Shown here: positions 1 to 8,293 of the stretch, one piece after another | Position numbering within the stretch: position 1 is the stretch's first letter | How the letters are laid out: each line of letters starts with the position of its first letter | DNA from: Gemmiger formicilis | Lineage (GTDB): Bacteria > Bacillota > Clostridia > Oscillospirales > Ruminococcaceae | DNA length: 64,000 nt | Assembly: GCF_024462815.1 (NCBI RefSeq) | Contig: NZ_JANGCG010000001.1 | Span: 372,001 to 436,000, forward strand | Direction of reading: 5' to 3' | Translations under genes and position numbers: made by a program | The notes under the pieces: model-generated | Told to the model about the DNA's origin: nothing | The model's database searches: none | The model's input: only the letters and a program-made list of their open reading frames with translations

Positions 1-186
1 TTTGCCCATATCGACCGGCCAGACACCCGCAACCGCGTTCAGCATAGTGGACTTGCCCGCGCCGTTGCCACCGATAACCGTGACAAAGTCACCGTCCTCC
101 AGCGTAAGGTTCAGGTCCTTCAGTGCCACCTTTTCATTGACGGTGCCTGCGTTGAAGGTCTTGTACACATTTTTGATTTCAAGCAT
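1..186 (-). CDS. ABC transporter ATP-binding protein (partial, 5' end only)
   Basis: Only the first 62 codons are inside the window. The reading frame starts MLEIKNVYKTF and contains a complete Walker A motif (GGNGAGKST, about residues 42-50) in the usual place for an ABC ATPase. Its ATG lies inside the end of the upstream permease gene, with an 8-bp overlap that suggests translational coupling. It should energise the transporter formed with the permease and binding protein encoded just upstream. Walker B and the signature motif lie beyond the edge. Confidence 0.93.
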   Translation of the reverse strand, partial: MLEIKNVYKTFNAGTVNEKVALKDLNLTLEDGDFVTVIGGNGAGKSTMLNAVAGVWPVDMGK

Positions 187-1126
187 TGTCCTTGCCTCCC
201 TTTTTCACAGGCGTCTTGGTGAAGTATTTGCCCTTCCAGTACGGAATGGTCAGGAATACAGCCACAACCAGTGCGGTGAGCAGCTTGAGGTCATCGGTGG
301 ACAGACCCATGCGCAGCACGAAGTTCATAACAATGTAGTAGATGATAGCGCCAATGACGGCCGCCAGCAGCTTGAGTGCGAAGTTGCGGAAGATTTTGCT
401 GAAGATAACCTCGCCGATGATGACCGCCGCCAGACCGATAACGATTGCGCCGCGGCCCATATTGATATCCGAGAAGCCCTGATACTGCGCCAGCAGGCCA
501 CCGGCCAGTGCAACCAGACCGTTGGAAACCATCAGCCCCAGCACAATGGTGACATTCGTGTTGATGCCCTGTGCGCGGGCCATATGCTGGTTTGCGCCGG
601 TGGCACGCAGCGAGCAGCCCATTTCAGTGCCGAAGAACCAGTACAGAACACCAATCAGGATAGCGCAGAAAATGACCAGTACAATAATCGGGTTATTCGC
701 TGCCAGCGCACGCACATAGCGGGCCGAAACCAGCAGGCTGTACTTGTCCACGCTGATAGGCAGGTTGGCTTTACCGCCGCCGGTGCCGGTACCCATAATG
801 CGCAGATTGACCGAGTAGAGCGCCAGCTGTGTCAGGATACCGGCCAGAATAGCCGGTATACCGCAGGCGGTATGGAACAGACCTGTGACCAGGCCTGCCA
901 GCATACCGACCAGCGTAGCCGCCAAAAGCGCCACACCCACCGGTACGCCGTTCAGAACCAGCACAACACAGACCGCGCCGCCGGTGCCCAGAGAGCCGTC
1001 AACGGTCAAATCGGCCACATCCAGAATACGGTAGGTAATATAGACGCCGATGGCCATAATGCCCCAGATGAGACCCTGTGCCACAGCACCGGGCATGGAG
1101 TTTATCAAAGAGGTCAGGAAATCCAT
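179..1126 (-). CDS. ABC transporter permease
   Basis: 315 residues, almost entirely hydrophobic with about eight to ten membrane segments. It matches the branched-chain/sugar type of ABC permease (BPD_transp_2) that accompanies PF04392-type binding proteins. Features seen include the N-terminal GLIWGIMAIGVYITYRILD segment followed by DLTVDGSLGTGG, typical of this family. It sits between the binding-protein and ATPase genes of one operon. The substrate is not certain: homologous systems are often annotated as tryptophan/aromatic amino-acid transporters (TrpX type), but nothing in this sequence fixes it. Confidence 0.9.
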   Translation of the reverse strand: MDFLTSLINSMPGAVAQGLIWGIMAIGVYITYRILDVADLTVDGSLGTGGAVCVVLVLNGVPVGVALLAATLVGMLAGLVTGLFHTACGIPAILAGILTQLALYSVNLRIMGTGTGGGKANLPISVDKYSLLVSARYVRALAANNPIIVLVIFCAILIGVLYWFFGTEMGCSLRATGANQHMARAQGINTNVTIVLGLMVSNGLVALAGGLLAQYQGFSDINMGRGAIVIGLAAVIIGEVIFSKIFRNFALKLLAAVIGAIIYYIVMNFVLRMGLSTDDLKLLTALVVAVFLTIPYWKGKYFTKTPVKKGGKDNA

Positions 1127-1153
1127 AAAACATCCTCATTTCATAGGCACCAA

Positions 1154-1194
1154 AACAGCGGGGAAAGAGAACAGCACTCCCCTTCCTCGCTGTT
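1154..1194 (-). promoter_or_regulatory. Intercistronic stem-loop between binding-protein and permease genes
   Basis: On the minus strand AACAGCG and CGCTGTT form the outer stem of a long imperfect hairpin that extends inward through GGAA/TTCC pairs, followed by TTTT. It lies in the 96-bp gap after the binding-protein gene. Hairpins in this position often attenuate read-through or stabilise the upstream message, giving more binding protein than permease. That role is inferred. Confidence 0.55.
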
Positions 1195-1222
1195 ATGATG
1201 TTTTTTTACTGCTGCTTTCGTC

Positions 1223-2257
1223 TTAGTCGATGGCCACGTAATCAGCCGGCGGCGTGATGCCGAGGGCCTCGCAGTTGGCAGCGTTGTACTTTTTGGTAAC
1301 GTTGGGTGCATACTCAACCGGCATGGTGGAGACGTCTGCACCCTCGGCCAGAATCTTGGCGGCCATCTCACCGGTGGCGTAGCCCAGATCGTAGTAGCTG
1401 ATGGACAGCGTAGCAACGCCGCAGCCGTTGCAGATGCCTTCCTCACCGGCCACTACAGGAACCTTGGCGGGAATGACCACGTTGGCGATGGCCTCGGTGT
1501 TGGAGGCTGCCGTGTTGTCCGTGGGGATGTAGATAACGTCAGAGTTGTCAGCGGCAGTCTGTGCCACAGAGGTAACATCATTCGTATCGGTGAAGGCATA
1601 GCGGGCCACGGTGTAGCCCTCCTCGGTCAGGTAACCCTCAATGACGTCACACTGGTAGACGGAGTTCGGTTCGGCGCTGCAGTAGAGCAGGCCGACATTC
1701 TTGGCGTCCGGGAACAGCTCCTGAATCATAGCAGCCTGCTGGTCCAGCGGCGCAAGGTCAGAGGTGCCGGAAATGTTGTTGCCGACCGTGCCGGTCCAGC
1801 CACTGATATCCAGCGCCGTGGCGTAGTCCGTGACAGAGGTGCCCAGCACCGGGATGTCTGCGGTAGCCTGTGCAGCAGCCTGCAGCGGTGCGGTGGCATT
1901 GGCCAGAATCAAATCCACATTATTGGAAACAAAGCCGTTCACGATGGTGGCGCAGTTGGCAGAGTCGCCGGAGGCGTTCTGCTCGTCAAACTTGACGTTG
2001 CCCTCGCCCAGCTTCTCGGTCAAGGCGTCTTTGAAGCCCTGCGTAGCGGCGTCCAGTGCCTCGTGCTGGACAAGCTGGCAGATGCCGACGTTGTAGACCT
2101 TGCCATCCGCAGCGGCGGTGCTGTCGGCGGCGGCTTCGCTGCTGGAAGCGGCGGTGTCAGCGGTGGATGCTGCGGTATCCGTGGAAGCGGAAGATCCGCA
2201 GGCGGCCAGGCCCATCGTCAGGGCGGCGGCCATCATGAGAGAGACTGCTTTTTTCAT
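1223..2257 (-). CDS. ABC transporter substrate-binding lipoprotein
   Basis: 344 residues starting MKKAVSLMMAAALTMGLAACGSS: a signal peptide with an LAAC lipobox, so lipidation and anchoring at the outer face of the membrane are expected. A Ser/Ala/Thr-rich linker follows, then a PF04392-like periplasmic-binding fold (VGICQLVQHEALDAA, then NATAPLQAA). The ATG at 2257 is chosen because GGAGG lies 8 bases upstream; an in-frame TTG at 2272 would place the ribosome site inside the gene. First gene of the ABC operon. The ligand is unknown; aromatic amino acids are a possibility for this family. Confidence 0.92.
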   Translation of the reverse strand: MKKAVSLMMAAALTMGLAACGSSASTDTAASTADTAASSSEAAADSTAAADGKVYNVGICQLVQHEALDAATQGFKDALTEKLGEGNVKFDEQNASGDSANCATIVNGFVSNNVDLILANATAPLQAAAQATADIPVLGTSVTDYATALDISGWTGTVGNNISGTSDLAPLDQQAAMIQELFPDAKNVGLLYCSAEPNSVYQCDVIEGYLTEEGYTVARYAFTDTNDVTSVAQTAADNSDVIYIPTDNTAASNTEAIANVVIPAKVPVVAGEEGICNGCGVATLSISYYDLGYATGEMAAKILAEGADVSTMPVEYAPNVTKKYNAANCEALGITPPADYVAID

Positions 2258-2344
2258 TGTATATTCCTCCAATGCACCCGCTGCGCACCTTTTGTTTCAG
2301 GTGTACACCCACATTCCCTCACGTGGGTCCCTCCGCGCAGCCGG

Positions 2345-2387
2345 TTTAGTGCTTTAAAGTATAGCACACTTTAGTGGTTTAAAGCAA
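2345..2387 (-). promoter_or_regulatory. Sigma-A promoter of the ABC operon with paired operator-like direct repeats
   Basis: Minus strand TTGCTT (2382-2387), an 18-base spacer and TATACT (2358-2363). Two 15-bp direct repeats, CTTTAAANCACTAAA, lie at 2370-2384 and 2345-2359, 25 bp apart, one overlapping the -35 side and one covering the -10 and start region. The layout suggests a repressor binding two sites on nearly the same helix face. No regulator gene is adjacent. Confidence 0.6.
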
Positions 2388-2464
2388 GTGCAAATCCGTA
2401 TAATACAGCAGCAAAATTTTATATTGTTTTGTGCAAATCGACGGTTTTGTCTGAACTTGCAGGC

Positions 2465-2495
2465 AAAAAATATCCCGGCCGCGTTGGGCCGGGAT
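2465..2495 (-). terminator. Rho-independent terminator after the PTS IIA gene
   Basis: Minus strand ATCCCGGCC, a 6-base loop and GGCCGGGAT form a 9-bp GC-rich stem followed by ATTTTTT. It lies directly after the PTS IIA stop codon and closes the ileS-distal host operon (lspA to PTS IIA). Confidence 0.85.
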
Positions 2496-2499
2496 GGGT

Positions 2500-2973
2500 T
2501 TACTCTGCAAAGCAGGCGTTTTCGGTTTTGGCAATCAGCTCCACAAAGCGTTGGGGGTTGCTGGCGGTGTGCAGAGCCTCCGTCAGCTCACTGCGGCTGA
2601 GCAGATTCACCAGCCGCGCCAGAATCTGTAAATGCAGGCTTTCGCTTCCCGGCGGAACGGCAATCATAAAAATCAAATCCACCGGTGCCCCATCAGGTGC
2701 GCCCCAGTCCACGCCGCGGCGCAGTAGCACCGCCGAAATGCCCGGCGCGGACACACCCGCGTTGCTGGCATGGGGCAGCGCAATGCCGCCGCCTATGGCT
2801 GTGGTTCCGCCAAAGCTCTCCCGCGCGGAGACAGCCTTGTAATAGGCGTTTCCGTTTGTGATAACGCCTATTCCCTCCTGCAGCTCCACCAGAATTCCCA
2901 GTGCATCAGCAGAATTATCTATCTTTGCCTGAAGCAGTACACCCTTCGGGTTCATGAATTTGCTGACTTTCAT
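2500..2973 (-). CDS. PTS EIIA domain protein (fructose/PtsN type)
   Basis: 157 residues. The single domain carries the EIIA phosphorylation-site motif (GGGIALPHAS, with the active histidine) and the family's later block VDWGAPDGAPVDLIFMI. No EIIB or EIIC domain or neighbouring permease is present, so a regulatory role or service to a distant PTS permease is likelier than a complete transporter. The ATG at 2973 is preferred because GAGGG lies 8 bases upstream; an ATG two codons earlier is too close to that site. Last gene of the lspA-rluD-HAD run. Confidence 0.85.
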   Translation of the reverse strand: MKVSKFMNPKGVLLQAKIDNSADALGILVELQEGIGVITNGNAYYKAVSARESFGGTTAIGGGIALPHASNAGVSAPGISAVLLRRGVDWGAPDGAPVDLIFMIAVPPGSESLHLQILARLVNLLSRSELTEALHTASNPQRFVELIAKTENACFAE

Positions 2974-2987
2974 CGTCATGCCCTCTT

Positions 2988-3815
2988 TTACGCTTCGGCC
3001 TTGCCAATCAGGCTGTACAGGTACTCGCCCACTGCGCCCTCGGCGCAGGTGCAAGTCGTCACGTGGTCGGCGGCCGCCTTGACCTCAGCCGGGGCGTTGG
3101 CAACCGCCACCGCATACCCGGCCTCCCGCATCAGCTCCAGATCATTGTAGTAATCACCGATAACCACCGTGTTTTTCATGGATTTGCTCATCAGTGCGCA
3201 GAGGTCATGCAGGCCGCTTGCCTTGCTGACACCGCCAGGCATAATTTCCAGATAGATGCTGTTGGTGGCCAGGAAATAGTTATCCCTGCCGTAATATTTC
3301 GTCTTGGCGTACTGGCCCAGCTTGCGGATGCTCTCCGGGTCGGAGGCGAACACCACCTTGACCCAGCCATCCGGCACGGACTCCACCGGGCAGGCAATGC
3401 TGCCTAGCTGCTCATCCACCTGATGGGCGTGGGTCACCTCGTTGGCGTGAATCACGTACATTTCGCCGTTGCCCGCCATAACCTCAACACCCATGCGCGG
3501 GAACTTGTTCAAAATATCCAGAATCGCCGTGGTGGCCTGCTCCCGGTTCAGCGTGGAACGGTGGAGCACCGAGTCCGTGGAGAAATCATACAGCAGCGCA
3601 CCATTGCAGGAGATAGCCGGCAGAGACAGCTTGATGTCCCCCAGCGCCGCACGGATGGACTCCGGCGGGCGGCCTGTGGCCACTGTAAAAAGTCCCCCCA
3701 TGCTGGTGTACAGCTGGATGACGGCCCGGTTGCAGGCAGGGATGCCCGCCTTGGCCGTCAGTAGGGTGTTATCCATATCACAGATTACAAGGGTATCGCT
3801 GAGGGGTGCTTTCAT
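2988..3815 (-). CDS. Cof-type HAD-superfamily phosphatase
   Basis: 275 residues. HAD motif I is DMDNTL (nucleophile Asp13, acid/base Asp15), motif II lies in FTVATGRP, and the late GDYYNDLELM is the Mg-binding motif IV. The length and C2-type cap between motifs II and III fit the Cof/YidA group that dephosphorylates sugar phosphates and related metabolites. Its ATG overlaps the rluD stop (ATGA), so translation is probably coupled. The physiological substrate cannot be read from the sequence. Confidence 0.92.
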   Translation of the reverse strand: MKAPLSDTLVICDMDNTLLTAKAGIPACNRAVIQLYTSMGGLFTVATGRPPESIRAALGDIKLSLPAISCNGALLYDFSTDSVLHRSTLNREQATTAILDILNKFPRMGVEVMAGNGEMYVIHANEVTHAHQVDEQLGSIACPVESVPDGWVKVVFASDPESIRKLGQYAKTKYYGRDNYFLATNSIYLEIMPGGVSKASGLHDLCALMSKSMKNTVVIGDYYNDLELMREAGYAVAVANAPAEVKAAADHVTTCTCAEGAVGEYLYSLIGKAEA

Positions 3816-4744
3816 GTGCGATGTTCCTTTCTTAACCGTGTCAGAAAATCTGTAAAATAAGGCGGCAGGGGTGAATCAAACTGCATCCACTGCCCTGTTT
3901 TCGGGTGGACAAAGCCCAGCTCCTTCGCGTGTAAGCATTGGCCGCCCAGTGCCTTGATGCAGTTTTTGGGACCGTAGACGGCATCCCCCGCCAGCGGGTG
4001 GCCTGTGGAGGTCATATGTACGCGTATCTGGTGGGTACGCCCGGTTTTGAGCTTACAGGCAATGTAGGTGAAGTTGCCGTACCGTTCCAGTGTCTGCCAG
4101 CCCGTATAGGCATACTTGGCCCCCGGTGCGTTCTCCGGCAGGACCGCCATTTTCTTGCGGTCTCTGGGGTCGCGGCCCAGCCACGCTTCCACATAGCCCT
4201 CGTCCTCCTTCAGGTTGCCGTAGACAACCGCGTGGTAGACGCGGTGGATGCTGTGCACGCTCATCTGTTCACTGAGCGCATGGTGGGCTGCGTCATTTTT
4301 GGCCACCACCAGCAGGCCGCTGGTGTCCTTGTCAATACGGTGCACAATGCCGGGGCGGATGGCGCCGCCAATGCCGGACAGCTGCCCCGCACAGTGGTAG
4401 AGCAGCGCATTGACCAGCGTGCCGTCCGGGTTGCCGGGTGCCGGGTGGACAACCATCCCCTTCGGCTTGTTGACCACCAGAAGGTCCTCGTCCTCATAGA
4501 CAATATCCAGCGGGATGTTCTGGGGTACGGCCTCGATGGGCTGCGGGTCGAGCAGGTCAATGGTATAGACAGCGCCGGGAAGGACCTTTTCCTTTTTGTT
4601 GACCGGCGCGCCGTTCCGCGTCACAAGGCCCTGCTCCATCAGCCCCTGCAGCGCACTGCGGGACAATGTCGGGCACTGCCCTGCCAGCCACGCATCCAGG
4701 CGGCCTGTGTCACCGGGCGCAGCCGTAAACTCAAGCCGTTCCAT
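3812..4744 (-). CDS. rluD: RluA-family 23S rRNA pseudouridine synthase
   Basis: 310 residues from MERLEF. An N-terminal S4 RNA-binding domain (GRLDAWLAG... to VTRNG) precedes the catalytic domain with HRIDKDTSG at about residues 135-143; Asp138 is the expected nucleophile. Typical product: pseudouridylation of large-subunit rRNA. The position directly after lspA is the standard Firmicute arrangement. The ATG at 4744 is preceded by GGAGG and overlaps the lspA end by 14 bp; upstream in-frame codons are Arg-rich read-through of lspA. RluD versus another RluA paralogue is not settled. Confidence 0.92.
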   Translation of the reverse strand: MERLEFTAAPGDTGRLDAWLAGQCPTLSRSALQGLMEQGLVTRNGAPVNKKEKVLPGAVYTIDLLDPQPIEAVPQNIPLDIVYEDEDLLVVNKPKGMVVHPAPGNPDGTLVNALLYHCAGQLSGIGGAIRPGIVHRIDKDTSGLLVVAKNDAAHHALSEQMSVHSIHRVYHAVVYGNLKEDEGYVEAWLGRDPRDRKKMAVLPENAPGAKYAYTGWQTLERYGNFTYIACKLKTGRTHQIRVHMTSTGHPLAGDAVYGPKNCIKALGGQCLHAKELGFVHPKTGQWMQFDSPLPPYFTDFLTRLRKEHRT

Positions 4745-5228
4745 CGTCCTCCGCCTTCTGCTGTGTCGGCGCATCCTTTTTGGTGGAGTCCAGAAGCAGC
4801 ACCAGCATCAGCAGGCCAACGCCCACACAGACGCAGATATCCGCAAAATTGAAGATGGCAAAGTGCATAAACAGCACGTTGATGTAGTCCACCACAACGC
4901 CGTTGAGCACGCGGTCAATGAGGTTGCCCACGCCGCCGCCCAGCACCAGCGTCCATGCAATGCGCTCTGCCAACGGCATTTTACGCACAAACAGCATAAC
5001 CAGAACGGCCACCAGCATAACGGATGTTACACCAATCAGCAGCCCCTGCTTGCCCGCCAGCATCGAGAATGCCATACCGTCATTCAGGCAATAGCGCAGC
5101 TCCACAATGCCGGGCAGTACCTCCATACTGCCCACCGGCAGCAGCGCCGCCGTGGCCCAGTGCTTGATAAGCTGGTCCAGTACGACCAGTACGGCCGCCC
5201 CCAGCAGAGATAACAAACCAGAAATCAT
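4731..5228 (-). CDS. lspA: Lipoprotein signal peptidase II
   Basis: 165 residues with four membrane segments. The family motifs are present: NDGMAFS, GGGVGNLIDR with VVDYINV (catalytic Asp114), and FNFAD (catalytic Asp130). It cleaves the signal peptides of prolipoproteins such as the binding protein encoded at 1223-2257. First gene of the lspA-rluD-HAD-PTS run, which starts just after the ileS terminator. Confidence 0.97.
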   Translation of the reverse strand: MISGLLSLLGAAVLVVLDQLIKHWATAALLPVGSMEVLPGIVELRYCLNDGMAFSMLAGKQGLLIGVTSVMLVAVLVMLFVRKMPLAERIAWTLVLGGGVGNLIDRVLNGVVVDYINVLFMHFAIFNFADICVCVGVGLLMLVLLLDSTKKDAPTQQKAEDDGTA

Positions 5229-5243
5229 ACGTCACCTTATCCG

Positions 5244-5281
5244 AAAAAATCAGCGGTGCTTACACGTATAAGCACCGCTGA
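5244..5281 (-). terminator. Rho-independent terminator of ileS
   Basis: A perfect 13-bp inverted repeat (TCAGCGGTGCTTA and its complement, 6-base loop) is followed on the minus strand by TTTTTT. It lies 10 bp after the ileS stop codon and before lspA. Confidence 0.93.
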
Positions 5282-5291
5282 CGGGTAAAAC

Positions 5292-8066
5292 TTACTGTTT
5301 CAGAACCTTAGCGCAGCGCGGGCACAGACCGTCCTCGCCAACGGAAGGCTCATACTTCCAGCAGCGCAGGCACTTGTTGCCGGCCGCATGGGCAGCACTG
5401 ACGCCAAGACCCTCAACCAGGCCCTTGACGCCGCCCTCACCCTCAACGAGGTCAACGTGAGAGACGATGAACAAATCAGCCAGCTCATCCATCGGGATGG
5501 CGTTCAAGAAGTCATAGACCTCCTTGCTGCAATAAAGCGTCAGGCTGGCTTCCAGCGCAGAGCCAATGACCTTATCGGCACGGGCCTGCTCCAGAACCTT
5601 CTTGACATCGTCACGGATGGCCATGATGCGATCCCACTTGGCCTCAAACGCCTCATCGGCAGCAGCCTTTGCCTCGGGCATCTGCTCAAAGACAACATAG
5701 TCCTTCATGCCGGGCAGCTTCGGGATATAGCTCCAGATTTCCTGGCTGGTGAAGCACAGGATGGGTGCCAGCAGCTTGGTGAAGTCCACCAGAATGCGGT
5801 ACAGGGCACTCTGGGCGCAGCGGCGGGCATGGTCATCGGCGCAGTACAGGCGATCCTTGATGACGTCCATATAGAAGTTGGACATATCAATGACGCAGAA
5901 GTTGTACAGTGCGTGGTAGGCGCGGCTGAAGTCATAGTGGTCATAGGCATCGCGCAGGTTGGCGGTCAGCTTGTTGCAGGCCTCCAGTGCCCAGCGGTCA
6001 ATCTCAAACAGCTGATCCTCTGCAACCATATCCTTGGCGGGGTCAAAATCGTTGATGTTGCCCAGCATGAAGCGGGCGGTGTTGCGCATCTTGCGGTATG
6101 CCTCGGACAGCTGGCGGAAGATTTCCTTACCGGCGCGGACGTCAACGGTGTAATCGCTGGAAGCAACCCACAGGCGGATGATATCCGCACCATAGTCGCG
6201 GATAATCTCGCTGGGCTCCATGCCGTTGCCGGCGGATTTGTGCATCTGCTTGCCCTGTGCGTCCACAACCCAGCCGTGGCACAGAACCTCACGGTACGGC
6301 GCAACGCCCTGCGTGGCCACACTGGTCAGCAGGCTGGACTGGAACCAACCGCGGAACTGGTCGGCACCCTCCATATACATATCGACGGGCCAGCGCAGCT
6401 CGGGACGTTCACGGCAGACAGCGCTCCATGTGGAGCCGGAGTCAAACCAGACATCCATGATATCGGGGTCCTTCTCCCAGTCGGAAGCACCGCACTCGCA
6501 GACCTCGGATTTCGGCATGATGTCATTGGCATCATACTTGTACCAGGCATCGCTGCCTTCCTTGCGGAACAGGTCAGAGACAGCCTTGATGGAGGCGTCG
6601 GTGATGTGGTACTTGCCGCACTTCTTGCAGTAGAACACCGGGATGGGCACGCCCCAGACGCGCTGACGGCTGATGCACCAGTCACTGCGGTCGCGCACCA
6701 TGCCCGCCATACGGTCATGGCCCCACGCCGGCTGCCAGTGCACGCTGTCGATGGCCTTGTAGACATCCTCCTTGAAGGCATCGATGGAGCAGAACCACTG
6801 CTCGGTAGCGCGGAAGATGATGGGATGATGGCAGCGCCAGCAATGCGGATACTGGTGGGTGATGTGCTGCACGCCCATCAGATGGCCGCTTTCCTTGATG
6901 TGCTCCAGAATGACCTTGTTGGCATCCCAGACCTTCAGACCGGCAAACTTTTCACCGGCTTCAGCGGTCAGGCGACCGGCGTCATCGACAGGAACCACAA
7001 CGGGAACCTGCGGATAGTGGTTGACGCAGACCTCAAAGTCCTCCACGCCGTGGCCGGGAGCCGTGTGGACGCAGCCAGTGCCGCCTTCCAGCGTGACATG
7101 GTCGCCCAGAATGACCAGACCCTTGCGGTCGAGGAAGGGATGCTGATACTGCATCAGCTCCAGCTCGCTGCCCAGAACGGTCTCAGGCAGGATTTCATAC
7201 TCGTCGATGTGGCAGCCATTCATCGTGGACTCCACCAGCTCGCGGGCCATGATGTGGTAGGCATCGCCAATCTTGACGAAAGCATATTCCAGATTGGGGT
7301 TCAGGCAGGTGGCCACGTTGGCGGGCAGCGTCCAGGTGGTGGTGGTCCAGATGACAATCCAGGCCTTTTCCAGCGGGATGTTGTGCTTGGCCAGCACGCC
7401 GTTGGGGTCGTCCGTCAGCTTGAAGCGGACGTAGATGGAATCGCACTCGTCCTCGGCGTACTCAATCTCGGCCTCGGCCAGCGCGGTGCGGTCCTCGGGG
7501 CACCAGTAGACAGCCTTCATGCCCTTGTAGATGTAGCCCTTCTTGGCCATCTCGCCGAAGATTTCCACCTGACGGGCCTCAAACTCGGGGCGCAGGGTCA
7601 GATAAGGGTTCTCGAAATCGCCCTGCACGCCCAGACGCTTGAACTGCTCGTTCATAACGCCGATGTGCTCGGTGGCAAATTCCTTACAAATCTGACGCAA
7701 CTCCAGCTTGGAGACGCCCGCCTTCTTGTCACCCAGAGAGCTGAGTGCCTTCAGCTCGATAGGCAGGCCGTGGGTGTCATAGCCGGGCACATAGGGTGCC
7801 TGGAAGCCAGACATATTCTTATAGCGGATGATGATATCCTTGATAATCTTGTTCAGGGCCGTACCCATATGGATATTGCCGTTGGCATACGGAGGGCCGT
7901 CATGCAGGATATACTGCGGCTTGCCCTCATTGTTTTTAATCATCTGCTCGTAGACGTGGTTTTTCTCCCAGTCCTCCAGCATTTTGGGTTCCTTTTTCGG
8001 CAGACCAGCCCGCATTTCAAATGGGGTCTGCATCTTGTGGATGGTGTCGTTATAGTTCTGCGCCAA
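5292..8066 (-). CDS. ileS: Isoleucyl-tRNA synthetase
   Basis: 924 residues. The class I signature is PPYANGNIHMGT (HIGH at residues 66-69). The second signature is GKQMHKSAGN, the KMSKS variant seen in clostridial IleS. A C-terminal zinc finger (CLRC, then CPRC) follows, so this is the standard bacterial IleS with an editing CP1 domain. The start is a TTG read as Met, with GAGGAG upstream; no closer ATG fits. No T-box sequence is visible upstream. Downstream of divIVA, as in Bacillus. Confidence 0.97.
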   Translation of the reverse strand: MAQNYNDTIHKMQTPFEMRAGLPKKEPKMLEDWEKNHVYEQMIKNNEGKPQYILHDGPPYANGNIHMGTALNKIIKDIIIRYKNMSGFQAPYVPGYDTHGLPIELKALSSLGDKKAGVSKLELRQICKEFATEHIGVMNEQFKRLGVQGDFENPYLTLRPEFEARQVEIFGEMAKKGYIYKGMKAVYWCPEDRTALAEAEIEYAEDECDSIYVRFKLTDDPNGVLAKHNIPLEKAWIVIWTTTTWTLPANVATCLNPNLEYAFVKIGDAYHIMARELVESTMNGCHIDEYEILPETVLGSELELMQYQHPFLDRKGLVILGDHVTLEGGTGCVHTAPGHGVEDFEVCVNHYPQVPVVVPVDDAGRLTAEAGEKFAGLKVWDANKVILEHIKESGHLMGVQHITHQYPHCWRCHHPIIFRATEQWFCSIDAFKEDVYKAIDSVHWQPAWGHDRMAGMVRDRSDWCISRQRVWGVPIPVFYCKKCGKYHITDASIKAVSDLFRKEGSDAWYKYDANDIMPKSEVCECGASDWEKDPDIMDVWFDSGSTWSAVCRERPELRWPVDMYMEGADQFRGWFQSSLLTSVATQGVAPYREVLCHGWVVDAQGKQMHKSAGNGMEPSEIIRDYGADIIRLWVASSDYTVDVRAGKEIFRQLSEAYRKMRNTARFMLGNINDFDPAKDMVAEDQLFEIDRWALEACNKLTANLRDAYDHYDFSRAYHALYNFCVIDMSNFYMDVIKDRLYCADDHARRCAQSALYRILVDFTKLLAPILCFTSQEIWSYIPKLPGMKDYVVFEQMPEAKAAADEAFEAKWDRIMAIRDDVKKVLEQARADKVIGSALEASLTLYCSKEVYDFLNAIPMDELADLFIVSHVDLVEGEGGVKGLVEGLGVSAAHAAGNKCLRCWKYEPSVGEDGLCPRCAKVLKQ

Positions 8067-8153
8067 GGTTTCCTACTCTCCTCTATTTTATGGATTCTTC
8101 AGGCCATACCACATAATTCTAAGTGTCGATGCAGCAAGCGAGAAGTACAAGCT

Positions 8154-8206
8154 GCTAAGCAAAAAGCGCAGATAATACTGGAGTATTATCGAGCATTTTC
8201 GCAACG
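8154..8206. repeat. Long imperfect hairpin in the divIVA-ileS gap
   Basis: The 227-bp gap 8067-8293 holds no gene. Its centre is GATAATACT-GG-AGTATTATC (8171-8190), a perfect 9-bp inverted repeat with a 2-base centre. Partial pairing continues outward (AGCAAAAAGCGCA against GAGCATTTTCGCAA). No run of T follows on either strand, so it is not a classical terminator. It may be a dispersed REP-like palindrome or a processing site upstream of ileS. Confidence 0.5.
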
Positions 8207-8293
8207 CAGATTGTGCTTCACAGCCACGGCAGCGGTGCTTAAGCCGTAAGGCGCGAATTGTGCGGTGTTGCCATAGTTATATCACATTCGGTG

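Noticed and set aside
5388..8249. A 953-codon open frame on the plus strand opposite ileS
   Set aside because: It is the antisense of a certain gene in a GC-rich genome, where stop-free antisense frames are common. Its sequence has no known motif and no ribosome site. The same holds for the long plus-strand frames opposite mutL and the baseplate genes.
8067..8293. T-box riboswitch for ileS
   Set aside because: The conserved T-box sequence and terminator/antiterminator pair are missing; only one palindrome is present.
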